From the NCBI GenBank assembly GCA_964419055.1, contig CAYQNU010000001.1:1-64000 (forward strand): a stretch of DNA of 64,000 nt. Direction: 5' to 3'. Within the stretch, counting starts at the first letter, position 1, and each line of letters opens with the position of its first letter. This DNA is from CAYQNU01 sp964419055 (lineage in GTDB: Bacteria > Bacteroidota > Bacteroidia > Flavobacteriales_D > Parvicellaceae). The notes beneath the pieces are model-generated. The model ran no database searches and was not told the origin of the DNA. It saw only the letters and a program-made list of their open reading frames with translations. A program made the position numbers and the translations under genes. Shown here piece after piece: positions 53,553 to 62,549 of the stretch.

Positions 53553-54623
53553 ATGAATACAAAATCGACATTTGAAATCCATTTTATATTGGGAATAGGT
53601 AGGTCGGGCACCTCTCTATTAAGTTCCTTATTGGATACACACCCTAATTTAAAATGTACGCCAGAAGCCGTTTTTTTAGTGTTTTTCCTTCACAAATATA
53701 AAAATCAAAACATTAATATAGAACAGTTTAAATTGATGTTGGAGCATATTAAAATATATGGCGCCTCACATCCTTGGGTGGGATGGAAATTTGATGACCT
53801 TACAGCATTAAGTGAATTTACTAGTTTAAAAAAAGTAGGTGAATTTTTAACCTACTCATCGTGTTGTGAAATACTTTATCGTAATTTCAATAATCAATTA
53901 AGCCAATATAAATCTAATCCTAAAATTATAGATAAAAATCCTTCGTATTCACTATATGCCAATCATTTACAAAGCGCCTTTACAGAAGCCAGATTTATTC
54001 TGATTTATAGAGATTATCGCGCAAATATTTTATCTCGAAAGCAAAGTGTATATTTAAAGTCGCCAAATGTTGCTTTTAACGCATTTAGATGGCGCCTTTT
54101 TAATAAAAAATTACTGCGTTTTGCAAAAGAAAACCCATCAAAATGCTTTCAGATTACCTACGAAGACTTAGTTCATGATAAAGAAAACTATTTAACTCAA
54201 CTATTGATGTTTTTTGGTGAAGAACCTTCTAAATTAAACACTTTACTGGATCAAGAAGAAATCATATTGAATGATGAATTTGAAATACCAGAGGTTTACA
54301 AAGAACGTTATGCAAAAAAATATAGCGACTTAAATAAAGAAGTAAACACATCAAGAATTTCAAGTTGGGAAGTTGAGCTGAGTGAAAGAGAAATTGAAAT
54401 TTGTGATGCATTTTGTGGTGGAATTGGAAAAGAATTAGGCTATATGCCAAAGTATTCTTTAAGTAAATTAAAAAAGTTTTATTATTATTGCATCTATATT
54501 GTTCCCATTGCAAAAGCATTTTTAGAAATTAAAAAAGATGCCGTTTTGTTTTTGTTGCCACCATCCATAAAACTTAGAAGACTAAAAAAAAGCTATCAAA
54601 AAATTGGACTCATCAAAAAATAG
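53553..54623 (+). CDS. Sulfotransferase 2 of 3
   Basis: This sulfotransferase of about 356 residues is homologous to its two neighbours. The P-loop-like motif is GIGRSGTSLLSS and the 3'-phosphate segment is FILIYRDYRANILSR. It is cytosolic and probably sulfates a surface polysaccharide or lipid. The ATG at 53553 is taken as the start; a GTG at 53544 overlapping the previous stop (GTGA) is possible and would couple translation. Its end overlaps sulfotransferase 3 by 20 bases. Confidence 0.87.
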   Translation: MNTKSTFEIHFILGIGRSGTSLLSSLLDTHPNLKCTPEAVFLVFFLHKYKNQNINIEQFKLMLEHIKIYGASHPWVGWKFDDLTALSEFTSLKKVGEFLTYSSCCEILYRNFNNQLSQYKSNPKIIDKNPSYSLYANHLQSAFTEARFILIYRDYRANILSRKQSVYLKSPNVAFNAFRWRLFNKKLLRFAKENPSKCFQITYEDLVHDKENYLTQLLMFFGEEPSKLNTLLDQEEIILNDEFEIPEVYKERYAKKYSDLNKEVNTSRISSWEVELSEREIEICDAFCGGIGKELGYMPKYSLSKLKKFYYYCIYIVPIAKAFLEIKKDAVLFLLPPSIKLRRLKKSYQKIGLIKK

Positions 54624-55647
54624 TGAAACATACCATTCGCCTGAAATAGCTTTCATAATTGGAATGGGAAGGTCGGGAACAACTCTTTTGACCAATATGT
54701 TGAATTCTCACAGTCAAATAGTCTCAACTCCTGAAAACGAATTCGTACTTTTTTTAAAGCCTCATTTTCAACAAAAAAACTTTACAGACCATAATGTTGT
54801 GCAAGAATTTGTCAACTGTTTACAATTGAAATATAGCAAAACAATCAGTTTTTGGAAACCTACAGAGGAGCTGTATAAATCCATTCTTTCGTTACCCGAT
54901 CAAAACAAAAATTATGCTGAGGTATGTAAATTAGTGTATTTACATTATCCATTTTTAAACAAGAAAGAAACCATTAAATGGATTGTAGACAAAAATCCTG
55001 TGTATTCAATGTCTTGCAAAGAATTAAAGGAGTTATTTCCAAAATGTAAATTCATTATCATTACACGTGATTACCGTGACAACATTGTCTCAAGAAAAAA
55101 ATATGCAGATAAAGGCAGTTCAATGTATAGTTTGGCTGCTTCTTGGAATTACTTTTACGCTGAAATTGAGCAATCTAAATTAAAAAATCAAGCGGACTTT
55201 TTGGAAATAAGATACGAAGACTTAGTTGAAAAGCCTCATTTTGAACTGACGCAACTCTGTGAGTTTTTATCTTTAGACTATGAAGATTCGATGCTCAATT
55301 TCCAAGACCTATCAAAACAAATAAAAACTCATTTTAAAAAAACTGCCAATCCAAATGATTTCGAAAAAATTAGCACGATGCATGGCAATTTAGAAAAAGA
55401 GGTCACCACCGATCGTGTTCAGGCTTTCACGTCATTTTTATCACCAAACGAAATTCAACTTATTGATTATTTTTGTTTTAAAACAGGTCAAAAATATAAC
55501 TATTTACCTCATACAAAAATACAAATCAGAGTGTCTTTATTGGATAAAATAAAATACGTTTCTGCTTTATTCAAAATGAAAATGTACTATTCACTTAAAC
55601 CTATTTTCAATAGATTGCCTTTGGCACTAAAAGTAAAGAATAAATAG
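54604..55647 (+). CDS. Sulfotransferase 3 of 3
   Basis: The 347-residue sulfotransferase has GMGRSGTTLLTN at 21-32 and FIIITRDYRDNIVSRK. The start is a TTG at 54604 inside the end of sulfotransferase 2, in another frame, because no ATG precedes the essential P-loop. It ends four bases before the MBOAT start. Its position right before an O-acyltransferase suggests both act on the same molecule. Confidence 0.86.
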   Translation: MDSSKNSETYHSPEIAFIIGMGRSGTTLLTNMLNSHSQIVSTPENEFVLFLKPHFQQKNFTDHNVVQEFVNCLQLKYSKTISFWKPTEELYKSILSLPDQNKNYAEVCKLVYLHYPFLNKKETIKWIVDKNPVYSMSCKELKELFPKCKFIIITRDYRDNIVSRKKYADKGSSMYSLAASWNYFYAEIEQSKLKNQADFLEIRYEDLVEKPHFELTQLCEFLSLDYEDSMLNFQDLSKQIKTHFKKTANPNDFEKISTMHGNLEKEVTTDRVQAFTSFLSPNEIQLIDYFCFKTGQKYNYLPHTKIQIRVSLLDKIKYVSALFKMKMYYSLKPIFNRLPLALKVKNK

Positions 55648-55651
55648 ATCT

Positions 55652-57040
55652 ATGAATTTTACATCCTTTCCATACTTCACTTTTTTGGCCACGGCAGTTG
55701 GGATATACTTTATCCTCCATAAAAACTATCGTGCTTCATTTTTATTATTGTGCTCCTATTTTTTTTATGCCTTGTTTGGTTTTGGATTTGCTGCCTTAAT
55801 GTTGATCACCTCAATGGTCACGTATTGGACTAGTAAAAAAAGTTATGAAGCTGAAACAAGCGCCAACCGACAACTATTTTTGTGGTTGGGACTATCATTC
55901 GATTTGATCGTATTTATCTTATTCAAATACTTTCATGTAATTGACATTCACCTCATGAATTGGCCCAATTTTTCGGCACAAGATCTTTTGATACCCATAG
56001 GCATTTCCTTCTATACCTTTAAGACATTGGGATATTGTATTGATTTATATAAGCGTAAATATGCGCCCATTAAATCTTTTCAATTATATGCCCTATCGGT
56101 AAGTTTTTTTCCTCAACTCATTGCTGGACCTATTGAAAAATCAAACACGTTATCCCAACAATTTGACAAAAAAGAACCATTTTCGTTTCAAAACACACTT
56201 AATGGATTAAAATTAATTTTGTGGGGGGCATTCAAAAAAGTGGTAATTGCTGATTCAATAGCCCAAGTAATTAATCCTTGTTTTGCAGAAATCGAACAGT
56301 ATGAAGGTATTGGATTATGGGTGCTACTATTGGGTTTTACCTACCAAATTTATGTTGACTTTTCAGGTTATTCAGATATTGCCATTGGTTCGGCAATGCT
56401 CTTTAATATCCGTTTACCCGCTAATTTTTTTAAACCCTTTTTCTCAAAAAGCATTGGTGAATTTTGGAGCCGGTGGCACATTACCTTCTCAAGGTGGCTT
56501 AAAGAATATGTTTTTGATAATATAGGTGGAGTAGTAAAAGGTAACAAGTTGCGCACCGTATTAAATATTTGGATTATTTTTTTAATAGTTGGTTTTTGGC
56601 ATGGAGCTACCGTCAATTTTATGCTGTATGCAATGGTAGCTTTTGTTTGGTTTGTAGCAGATGTAGCCACACGAAAAACAAGGAAAAAATGGTTTAAAAA
56701 CAAAGGGAGACTGCGACCTATTAATTACATTACGATGATTTTGTTAATGATGACTATGGGTATTTTTTTTAGACCCGAGAACATTAATGACAGTACATAT
56801 ATTCTTAATCATTTATTTAGTTTAGGTTCAATGGGGTTAACTCTATCTAAAGTTTTCATCATCGTTGGTTTAATTGGATCGTTTGAATTTCTGCAATACT
56901 TTCAAAGGACACCAACAGGCACGTGCGTTGAGGGGATTACTCATTTTGGTTGGAGGGCTGCGGCTTATCTACTAATGATTTTTACGCTTCTATTTTTAAG
57001 CCTACGCGCTGACATTACCTTTCAATATTACCAATTTTGA
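55652..57040 (+). CDS. MBOAT-family O-acyltransferase (AlgI-like)
   Basis: The 462-residue membrane-bound O-acyltransferase has about 11 helices, the family block FSGYSDIAIGSAMLF, and the catalytic histidine His317 in GFWHGATVNF. AlgI, DltB and related proteins use it to pass acyl groups across the membrane onto alginate, teichoic acid or other glycans. The next gene encodes an SGNH-like partner, the usual arrangement. Acetyl is the commonest donor group, but the nearby acyl carrier protein and ketoacyl synthase genes leave other acyls possible. Confidence 0.92.
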   Translation: MNFTSFPYFTFLATAVGIYFILHKNYRASFLLLCSYFFYALFGFGFAALMLITSMVTYWTSKKSYEAETSANRQLFLWLGLSFDLIVFILFKYFHVIDIHLMNWPNFSAQDLLIPIGISFYTFKTLGYCIDLYKRKYAPIKSFQLYALSVSFFPQLIAGPIEKSNTLSQQFDKKEPFSFQNTLNGLKLILWGAFKKVVIADSIAQVINPCFAEIEQYEGIGLWVLLLGFTYQIYVDFSGYSDIAIGSAMLFNIRLPANFFKPFFSKSIGEFWSRWHITFSRWLKEYVFDNIGGVVKGNKLRTVLNIWIIFLIVGFWHGATVNFMLYAMVAFVWFVADVATRKTRKKWFKNKGRLRPINYITMILLMMTMGIFFRPENINDSTYILNHLFSLGSMGLTLSKVFIIVGLIGSFEFLQYFQRTPTGTCVEGITHFGWRAAAYLLMIFTLLFLSLRADITFQYYQF

Positions 57041-57045
57041 TTCCA

Positions 57046-57984
57046 ATGAAAAAGAAAATAAGCATAGTATTAGTAGGATTTTTATTGCTTCATTTTGCGT
57101 TTGTTTTGATATTTAATCACCTCAACACAACTCGTAATGAATTGGTTTTAAATTTTAACAATATTCTCAATGACACATTACCTCATAAAACAATATTAGC
57201 TGGCGATTCGCATATAGAAAGAAGCATTGAAGCCGATTCTCTTGAAGATTGTTTTTCAATAGCCTATTTTGGAGAAAATAATGTGATGACCTACTACAAA
57301 CTAAAATATTTATTTGAGAATAATAATTTAAATGAACCCGAATACATCGTCTTTCCTTGCGATATAGTAACTTTTGCAAAAGGATTTAATATATATCGTT
57401 CACAAATTGGTTTTTATGATCAGTTTATACCTTGGGGCGAATTACATAAATTTGAACCCCATCTTTTCACAAGCTATTTGAACTACATTAAACTGTATTT
57501 CTTCCCTTATGTTGAATGGCAATTTGCGCTCAATACTGCTCATCAAAATAGAGAAAAGAAGAATAATCAAAAACTTATTGAAAAATCTCAAAGAAAAAGA
57601 CTTAAAATGGCCAAAAGATTTGTGCAAAATGAATTGATGTGTGGCGAAAATAAAACCAATCTTTTTGATCCCATCGCCCTAAAATATTTAGAAAAAACAA
57701 TAGAGCTCTGTCGTCAATATAATGTCAAGCCCATTTTTGTAAAATTCCCTCATACAATCGAAGTATTTAATGAAATTCAAAAAAATGTGGATGCGAATTA
57801 TTTGATTGATCGTCCTTCTGAAAAAATAATCATGCAAAGCGATATACCAATTTTAGATTTTGAGCATATTTTTGAAAACAAACCTGAACTTTTTTTTGAT
57901 GTGCACCATTTAAATAACGATGGGAAAAAAATGTTTACGCCCATCATTGAAAACGCACTAGATAGTTTGTATCGAATATACTGA
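57046..57984 (+). CDS. SGNH-like partner of the MBOAT acyltransferase
   Basis: The protein of about 312 residues has an N-terminal membrane anchor and an extracytoplasmic SGNH-like domain. The nucleophile-type motif is GDSH near residue 56, and the terminal DxH is in FFDVHHLNNDGKK. Such proteins complete the transfer of an acyl group to the glycan after the MBOAT step, as AlgX/AlgJ and DltD do. The ATG at 57046 is chosen; a TTG at 57037 overlapping the MBOAT stop is possible. It is the last gene of the operon and converges with the hydroxylase genes. Confidence 0.78.
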   Translation: MKKKISIVLVGFLLLHFAFVLIFNHLNTTRNELVLNFNNILNDTLPHKTILAGDSHIERSIEADSLEDCFSIAYFGENNVMTYYKLKYLFENNNLNEPEYIVFPCDIVTFAKGFNIYRSQIGFYDQFIPWGELHKFEPHLFTSYLNYIKLYFFPYVEWQFALNTAHQNREKKNNQKLIEKSQRKRLKMAKRFVQNELMCGENKTNLFDPIALKYLEKTIELCRQYNVKPIFVKFPHTIEVFNEIQKNVDANYLIDRPSEKIIMQSDIPILDFEHIFENKPELFFDVHHLNNDGKKMFTPIIENALDSLYRIY

Positions 57985-57996
57985 ACACTATTAACT

Positions 57997-58734
57997 CTAC
58001 TTGGAAATCGGTTTAGGGGAGAATAATGCCGTAAAATTCATTAATCCATTTCTTAGAAATTTTGGTAAATGTTTTATAAAGTAAAACCGTTGAAATTTGA
58101 GTTGCCAAAAAAGTGTAGCGTTAACTTTAGCACAAATTTTTCTTTTGTTATGAATAAAAGGTTCTCTTAATATATCAACTATAAGCACATATCTATTGGT
58201 ATCTGAATGATTCCAAACCTCATGTTCGTGTGCATCACAAAAGGCGAATGCTTTCCCATTTTCCCAACTTATTTGTTTATCTAATACACGCATACCCATT
58301 TCAGGCAACTGCGCTTCAGCATGAAGGGTAAGGTGTACTCTATACATCACATTACTATCGCCATTATGAGGTTTTATGGTTGTATTTGGTTTTAACAATG
58401 AAAACGAGCAGGAAGTCACACCATCTATTGAATTGATTATAGAATAGGTTTTGGGACATTTATGTGCATTTGAAGTGAATGATTTACCCCAAATAAGTAA
58501 TGGGAAAATAGTCCAATTTGATTTTTTATTGGCCAATGTTTCATTAAAATACGGGATTATGTCCAGATCATTATTTGATACCAACGTTTGTAATTCCTTT
58601 AAAAAAACAGCATAATTATTCTCTAAAATAACTTTCCACGGTTGGTCATCAATATCAAAAAATGAAGGCTCTGGTCCATTATACTGTCCATTTTCTGCAA
58701 ATGAATACCATTCTTTAATTGGAGCACTTTTCAT
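57997..58734 (-). CDS. Asp/Asn beta-hydroxylase-fold dioxygenase 1
   Basis: The 245-residue Fe(II)/2-oxoglutarate dioxygenase of PF05118 has iron histidines His123 (IKPHNGDSN) and His171 (DAHEHEVWNHS) and the 2-oxoglutarate arginine Arg181. LpxO, which hydroxylates a lipid A acyl chain, belongs to the same family, and the hydrophobic C-terminal 45 residues here would suit a membrane-facing substrate. The gene overlaps the next hydroxylase by one base (TAATG), so the two are cotranslated. Protein or free amino-acid hydroxylation is the alternative. Confidence 0.82.
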   Translation of the reverse strand: MKSAPIKEWYSFAENGQYNGPEPSFFDIDDQPWKVILENNYAVFLKELQTLVSNNDLDIIPYFNETLANKKSNWTIFPLLIWGKSFTSNAHKCPKTYSIINSIDGVTSCSFSLLKPNTTIKPHNGDSNVMYRVHLTLHAEAQLPEMGMRVLDKQISWENGKAFAFCDAHEHEVWNHSDTNRYVLIVDILREPFIHNKRKICAKVNATLFWQLKFQRFYFIKHLPKFLRNGLMNFTALFSPKPISK

Positions 58735-59477
58735 TAATACACTTTTAATAAATTAACCAAATTAGTAGCCAAATATGCAAAAGGACTTAATATAAAGGCT
58801 AGTGTATAAATCAAAAACTTAGGCATTTTAAGTAAAAAAGTAAGTTTCTGAGCTCTTTTCTGAAGAAATAGAGACGTTCTTACGGTCGATGTAATTTTTG
58901 ATCTTTTATTTTTAAATTCATCACGTAACACATCAATCACTAAAATAAAACGAAGTTTTGACGTATTATTCCATGCTTCATGATTGTATGCATCCATAAA
59001 AATCAGCCATTCTCCATTTTGCCAAGGCCTTTGTTCGTCCCTCACACGAAATCCACAATCGGGTAATCCTTCTGGTATCTTTAATCCCATATGACATCTA
59101 TAAATGCCATTTGTATCACCACAATGAGGTAAAATTCGGCTATTCGGCTCCAATAAGTTGAATGAAAAAGATAAAATTTCAGGATATTTTTGAAGTAATT
59201 TTGAAGTAATAGGAAAAAATTTTTGATTTTTAAACAATTGTATATCCCAATTTTTAAGACTTATTGTTTTCCAGCTTTTAGGTTTAGAGGCCATAGCTGT
59301 ATTAAAATATCCCTCCAGTTCGTGTTGTTCAAGATAACTGGTTAACTCCTCCCAAATTTGAACATAATGTGATGAAAAATCAGTTGCCCAAGGAAAGCCT
59401 TTATTTTCAATAAATGAAGGTTCTGTGCCTTTATAATCAAAACTAAAATCATATAAACTAAACCACAATTTAGCCAT
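58734..59477 (-). CDS. Asp/Asn beta-hydroxylase-fold dioxygenase 2
   Basis: This protein of about 247 residues is a paralog of its neighbour. It has His118 (LPHCGDTNGIY), His166 (DAYNHEAWNN) and Arg176 (numbered from the ATG at 59477). It shares the opening pattern EPSFxxxxxxPW with dioxygenase 1. Two hydrophobic segments near the end (LIYTLAFILSPFAYLATNLV) indicate membrane association. A frame open to 59504 (TTG) is rejected because the -7 word at 59502-59509 overlaps it. The likely substrate is an envelope lipid or acylated glycan. Confidence 0.82.
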   Translation of the reverse strand: MAKLWFSLYDFSFDYKGTEPSFIENKGFPWATDFSSHYVQIWEELTSYLEQHELEGYFNTAMASKPKSWKTISLKNWDIQLFKNQKFFPITSKLLQKYPEILSFSFNLLEPNSRILPHCGDTNGIYRCHMGLKIPEGLPDCGFRVRDEQRPWQNGEWLIFMDAYNHEAWNNTSKLRFILVIDVLRDEFKNKRSKITSTVRTSLFLQKRAQKLTFLLKMPKFLIYTLAFILSPFAYLATNLVNLLKVY

Positions 59478-59501
59478 AAACGTATTCTTTTCCTTGTATG
59501 T

Positions 59502-59509
59502 CAAAGGTA
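59502..59509 (-). promoter_or_regulatory. -7 promoter word TACCTTTG for the dioxygenase pair
   Basis: TACCTTTG on the minus strand fits TAnnTTTG and lies over the alternative TTG start at 59504, so translation should start at the ATG at 59477. The divergent plus-strand hydroxylase has a weaker TACTTTAG word near 59560. Confidence 0.6.
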
Positions 59510-59579
59510 AAAATTATTTTAAACAAATTCAATTAAGTTTTATTATCTAAAAATCTGTACTTTAGCAAAAAATAAAGAC

Positions 59580-60275
59580 ATGAGCATACCATCTGAATAT
59601 CAATTGACTGAGAAAAACCCAGCCTTTTTTTATTCAAGTAATGACTTTCCTTTTTTATCAAAAATTGAAACTCATTTTGATGTTATTCAACGCGAATTAA
59701 AACATTTATTGGCCACCAATGCTGAAGATAATTGGTTGCGTACTTTTCCTAATTATGTAAAATCTGATCAGCAAAAGGCTTGGAAAGTTTTTTCGTTTAT
59801 CTTCTTCAAAATGAAATTTCCTTCGCACGCATCACTTTGTCCAGAAACAGCCCAATTAATTTTTTCTATACCTGAAATTATGTCTTGTGATTTCTCTTAT
59901 ATGCGTTCGCAAACTCATATTTTACCTCACAAGGGGTATTCAAAAATGGTATTGCGATGTCATTTACCACTTATAGTACCTAAGGGCAATCTATGTGGCA
60001 TTAGAGTAGGTTCTGAAACCCACTATTGGGAAGAGGGGAAATTGGTCATTTTTGATGACTCATTTGAACACGAAGCTTGGAATAAAAGCAATGAAAATAG
60101 AGTCATTCTAATGTTTGATATCCCTAACCCTAATTGGGGATACAGTTCGGAAGAAATTTCTGCTTATAAAATTAAACATTTAGACGACCCTTTCTTGCTA
60201 TCCATGGCTGATTATGAGACTTGGCAAAGAGCCTTTTCAAAAAAACTTTTTCCTATCGAAACATTTGATGAGTGA
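59580..60275 (+). CDS. Asp/Asn beta-hydroxylase-fold dioxygenase 3
   Basis: The 231-residue third paralog is closest to the classical family form: LPHKGYSKMVLRCHLPL (His117), IFDDSFEHEAWNKS (His164) and Arg174. It lacks the hydrophobic C-terminus of the other two, so it may be soluble and act on a carrier-bound or soluble acyl or amino-acid substrate. It is divergent from dioxygenase 2 across about 100 bases and overlaps the convergent GNAT gene by 23 bases at the 3' end. Confidence 0.83.
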   Translation: MSIPSEYQLTEKNPAFFYSSNDFPFLSKIETHFDVIQRELKHLLATNAEDNWLRTFPNYVKSDQQKAWKVFSFIFFKMKFPSHASLCPETAQLIFSIPEIMSCDFSYMRSQTHILPHKGYSKMVLRCHLPLIVPKGNLCGIRVGSETHYWEEGKLVIFDDSFEHEAWNKSNENRVILMFDIPNPNWGYSSEEISAYKIKHLDDPFLLSMADYETWQRAFSKKLFPIETFDE

Positions 60276-60903
60276 GGTAATCATTAATTTCTGGTGCATT
60301 TAATGACGAAGGCGATCCTGAAATTTTTATCTTACAATTTTGTTTTGCTATAGCCTCTGCTGCTTGATTTAATTTTGCTCCGTAGATTGTATAATTTTCA
60401 AGGGTTAATTCATATTGAGTGCTGATTCCATCATTGGTTTGATCGAGTGCTTTATAGCCAATAAGTTTATTATATTCTATTGATGGTTGATTATGATTTA
60501 AGACCTTTATTACCGATTTGGTAGCAATTTTAAACTCAAAAAAAACAGCATTCAAAATACACAAGGTACTGAATGTTGAAACTACTGAATTAAGATATTT
60601 TTGGTTACCAATAAAAATACCTCCTTCACCGAATCCTTTTCTTTTGTCATAATTTTTGGCATTAATTAACCCAATTTTTTGATTTTCAAATTCAATGATG
60701 AAATAATAATTTGACGCATTATTAATGCTTTCAAACCAAATTGCTTGTTGCTCCTCAGATATTATCTTTTTGTATTCCATATTGCTCAACACAAAATCTT
60801 GATTGCGCCAAAAACGAACCAATTCTATATCATCCTTTTGAAGACGTGATAATCGAACTCCGTATTGTTCAATGGTCAACACCTCGGTATATTTCAGATT
60901 CAT
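60253..60903 (-). CDS. GNAT-family N-acetyltransferase
   Basis: The 216-residue acetyltransferase has a RimJ/PseH-like GNAT fold (VRLSRLQKDDIELVRFWRNQD, IIEFENQKIGLINAKN). In a glycan locus it probably acetylates an amino-sugar nucleotide. It is the last gene of the minus-strand run and overlaps the glycosyltransferase gene by 35 bases. The CoA loop is not textbook, so the assignment rests on overall pattern. Confidence 0.72.
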   Translation of the reverse strand: MNLKYTEVLTIEQYGVRLSRLQKDDIELVRFWRNQDFVLSNMEYKKIISEEQQAIWFESINNASNYYFIIEFENQKIGLINAKNYDKRKGFGEGGIFIGNQKYLNSVVSTFSTLCILNAVFFEFKIATKSVIKVLNHNQPSIEYNKLIGYKALDQTNDGISTQYELTLENYTIYGAKLNQAAEAIAKQNCKIKISGSPSSLNAPEINDYLTHQMFR

Positions 60904-61801
60904 TATATGAAGGTGCGTTATTACTGTTTTTGAGCATATGGCGAATGTATTGCGCTATTATACCAATAGAGAAAATGATGATTCCAGTTGAAAACAAAAC
61001 ACTCACTATAATAGCAGCAAAACCTGGATAATCTATCCTAAAAAAAATCTTTTTAAGGATAAAGTACGCTCCAAAAATGAAATTAGTGGAAGCCAAAAGA
61101 AGCCCCAAATAAGTTACTAATTTTAGTGGAAAATCAGAAGAAAAAAGAATTAAATTAGATGTAAGGCGAATAAGGCCAAAGGTTTTGTATCTTTTTTTAT
61201 GAAAAAATGATTTATTAAAATTAATATCAGTGAAGGCAATATTGTGTGTGTACCAAAGTATTAGTTCATCGATAAACACAAAATGACGATGATTCTCAAC
61301 CAGTTTAGTGTATACTTCCTTTTTTATTAACCTAAAACTGCTACCTTTTCCTTTATTTTTTCCCTCAACCTTAGACAGACATTTATAAATAGAAGTTAAA
61401 CCGCTGCGGAGTATACCTGAGTTTTCTTTTTTGTACAACCCATAAACAATATCCGCCTTTGCTGATTGCTGCTTTTCAATCAACTTACTAATTTCATTAG
61501 GTTGAATTTCTAGATCATCGTCAATAGTAATAGCAAAATTGCCTTGAGCATATTTACAACCACATAATGTAGTACCGTGCTGCCCAAAATTTTTGGCTAA
61601 TTTCACTATCGTTATATTGTTGTTTTTATCTTTCAAATCTTTGAGGACTTCCCATGATTGGTCTTGGCTATAGTCGTCAACATATATTATTTCAAAAGTA
61701 TATTTTGCTTCAAAAAATTGTATGATTTGATTATTCAATTCATCCAACGAATTTTCTGCATTATAAACAGGAACAATTATACTGTAGTCAATTGTTTTCA
61801 T
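60869..61801 (-). CDS. Membrane glycosyltransferase 2 (GtrB/DPM1-like)
   Basis: This family 2 glycosyltransferase of about 310 residues has VPVYNAENSLDELN at the start, the metal-binding DDD in ITIDDDLEIQP, and two C-terminal helices (VTYLGLLLASTNFIFGAYFIL and IIVSVLFSTGIIIFSIGIIA). That form moves sugars to undecaprenyl or dolichyl phosphate for later periplasmic decoration. The ATG at 61801 is preferred; a longer frame opens inside the SDR gene at 61837. It fits glycan side-group addition. Confidence 0.87.
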   Translation of the reverse strand: MKTIDYSIIVPVYNAENSLDELNNQIIQFFEAKYTFEIIYVDDYSQDQSWEVLKDLKDKNNNITIVKLAKNFGQHGTTLCGCKYAQGNFAITIDDDLEIQPNEISKLIEKQQSAKADIVYGLYKKENSGILRSGLTSIYKCLSKVEGKNKGKGSSFRLIKKEVYTKLVENHRHFVFIDELILWYTHNIAFTDINFNKSFFHKKRYKTFGLIRLTSNLILFSSDFPLKLVTYLGLLLASTNFIFGAYFILKKIFFRIDYPGFAAIIVSVLFSTGIIIFSIGIIAQYIRHMLKNSNNAPSYNESEIYRGVDH

Positions 61802-61805
61802 GGGT

Positions 61806-62549
61806 TTATTTTTTACTGGATAAAAGCAGCCCGCCATCCATTTGAATGGTTGTGCCTGTTATCCATTTTGATTGATTACTTAATAAAAAAAGAATCATAT
61901 TTGCCACATCTTCTGGCTCTCCAATACCAAGTGGATATTGATCAACGAGGCGTTTTAATTCGGCCTCATCAAAAGCTTCTTTAGTATCATCAAATATTTT
62001 TGTTTGCACCAAAGCCGGAGATACAACATTAGATCTCATCTTTTTATCTGCATTTTCGAGGGCAAATGATTTAGAAAACGATTCCAATCCTGCCTTGGAA
62101 ACTGAATACAATGCTCCACCCGTGTAAGGATGATGAGCCGAAACAGAAGAAATAAATACAACACTAGTACCGTGATTTAATACCTTATTTCGCAAAAAAC
62201 TACTGCACAATAATATTCCCGAAAATAGATTTATTTGCAATAACTCAAGGATGTGTTTTGATTTAATGAACTTAATTGCAAAAGGTTGGATAACTCCAGC
62301 ACAATGAGCCATTCCATCTAAATTATCAATGGATTTTGCCAATTGTTCAATTTCAGACTCTACAGATAAATCACACGTTATGATTTCAGGTTGACTGGAC
62401 ATTAATTGTGCGGTTTCTTTTAATCCAGAAAGTGAACGTCCGGTTATAATTGTACGTGCACCATTAGCCGAACAAGCAATAGCCACTTGTCTTCCAATAC
62501 CAGACGAAGCACCGGTAATAAGTATTTTTTTGCCCGATAAATCAATCAT
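61806..62549 (-). CDS. SDR-family ketoacyl/ketosugar reductase
   Basis: This short-chain dehydrogenase/reductase of about 247 residues has the nucleotide motif ITGASSGIG, the active-site YSVSK, and the C-terminal TGTTIQMDGG typical of FabG-like enzymes. Next to ketoacyl synthase III and an acyl carrier protein, it probably reduces a beta-ketoacyl-ACP to a 3-hydroxyacyl-ACP. A sugar-nucleotide reductase is the alternative. The ATG at 62549 overlaps the ketoacyl synthase stop by eight bases. Confidence 0.84.
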   Translation of the reverse strand: MIDLSGKKILITGASSGIGRQVAIACSANGARTIITGRSLSGLKETAQLMSSQPEIITCDLSVESEIEQLAKSIDNLDGMAHCAGVIQPFAIKFIKSKHILELLQINLFSGILLCSSFLRNKVLNHGTSVVFISSVSAHHPYTGGALYSVSKAGLESFSKSFALENADKKMRSNVVSPALVQTKIFDDTKEAFDEAELKRLVDQYPLGIGEPEDVANMILFLLSNQSKWITGTTIQMDGGLLLSSKK

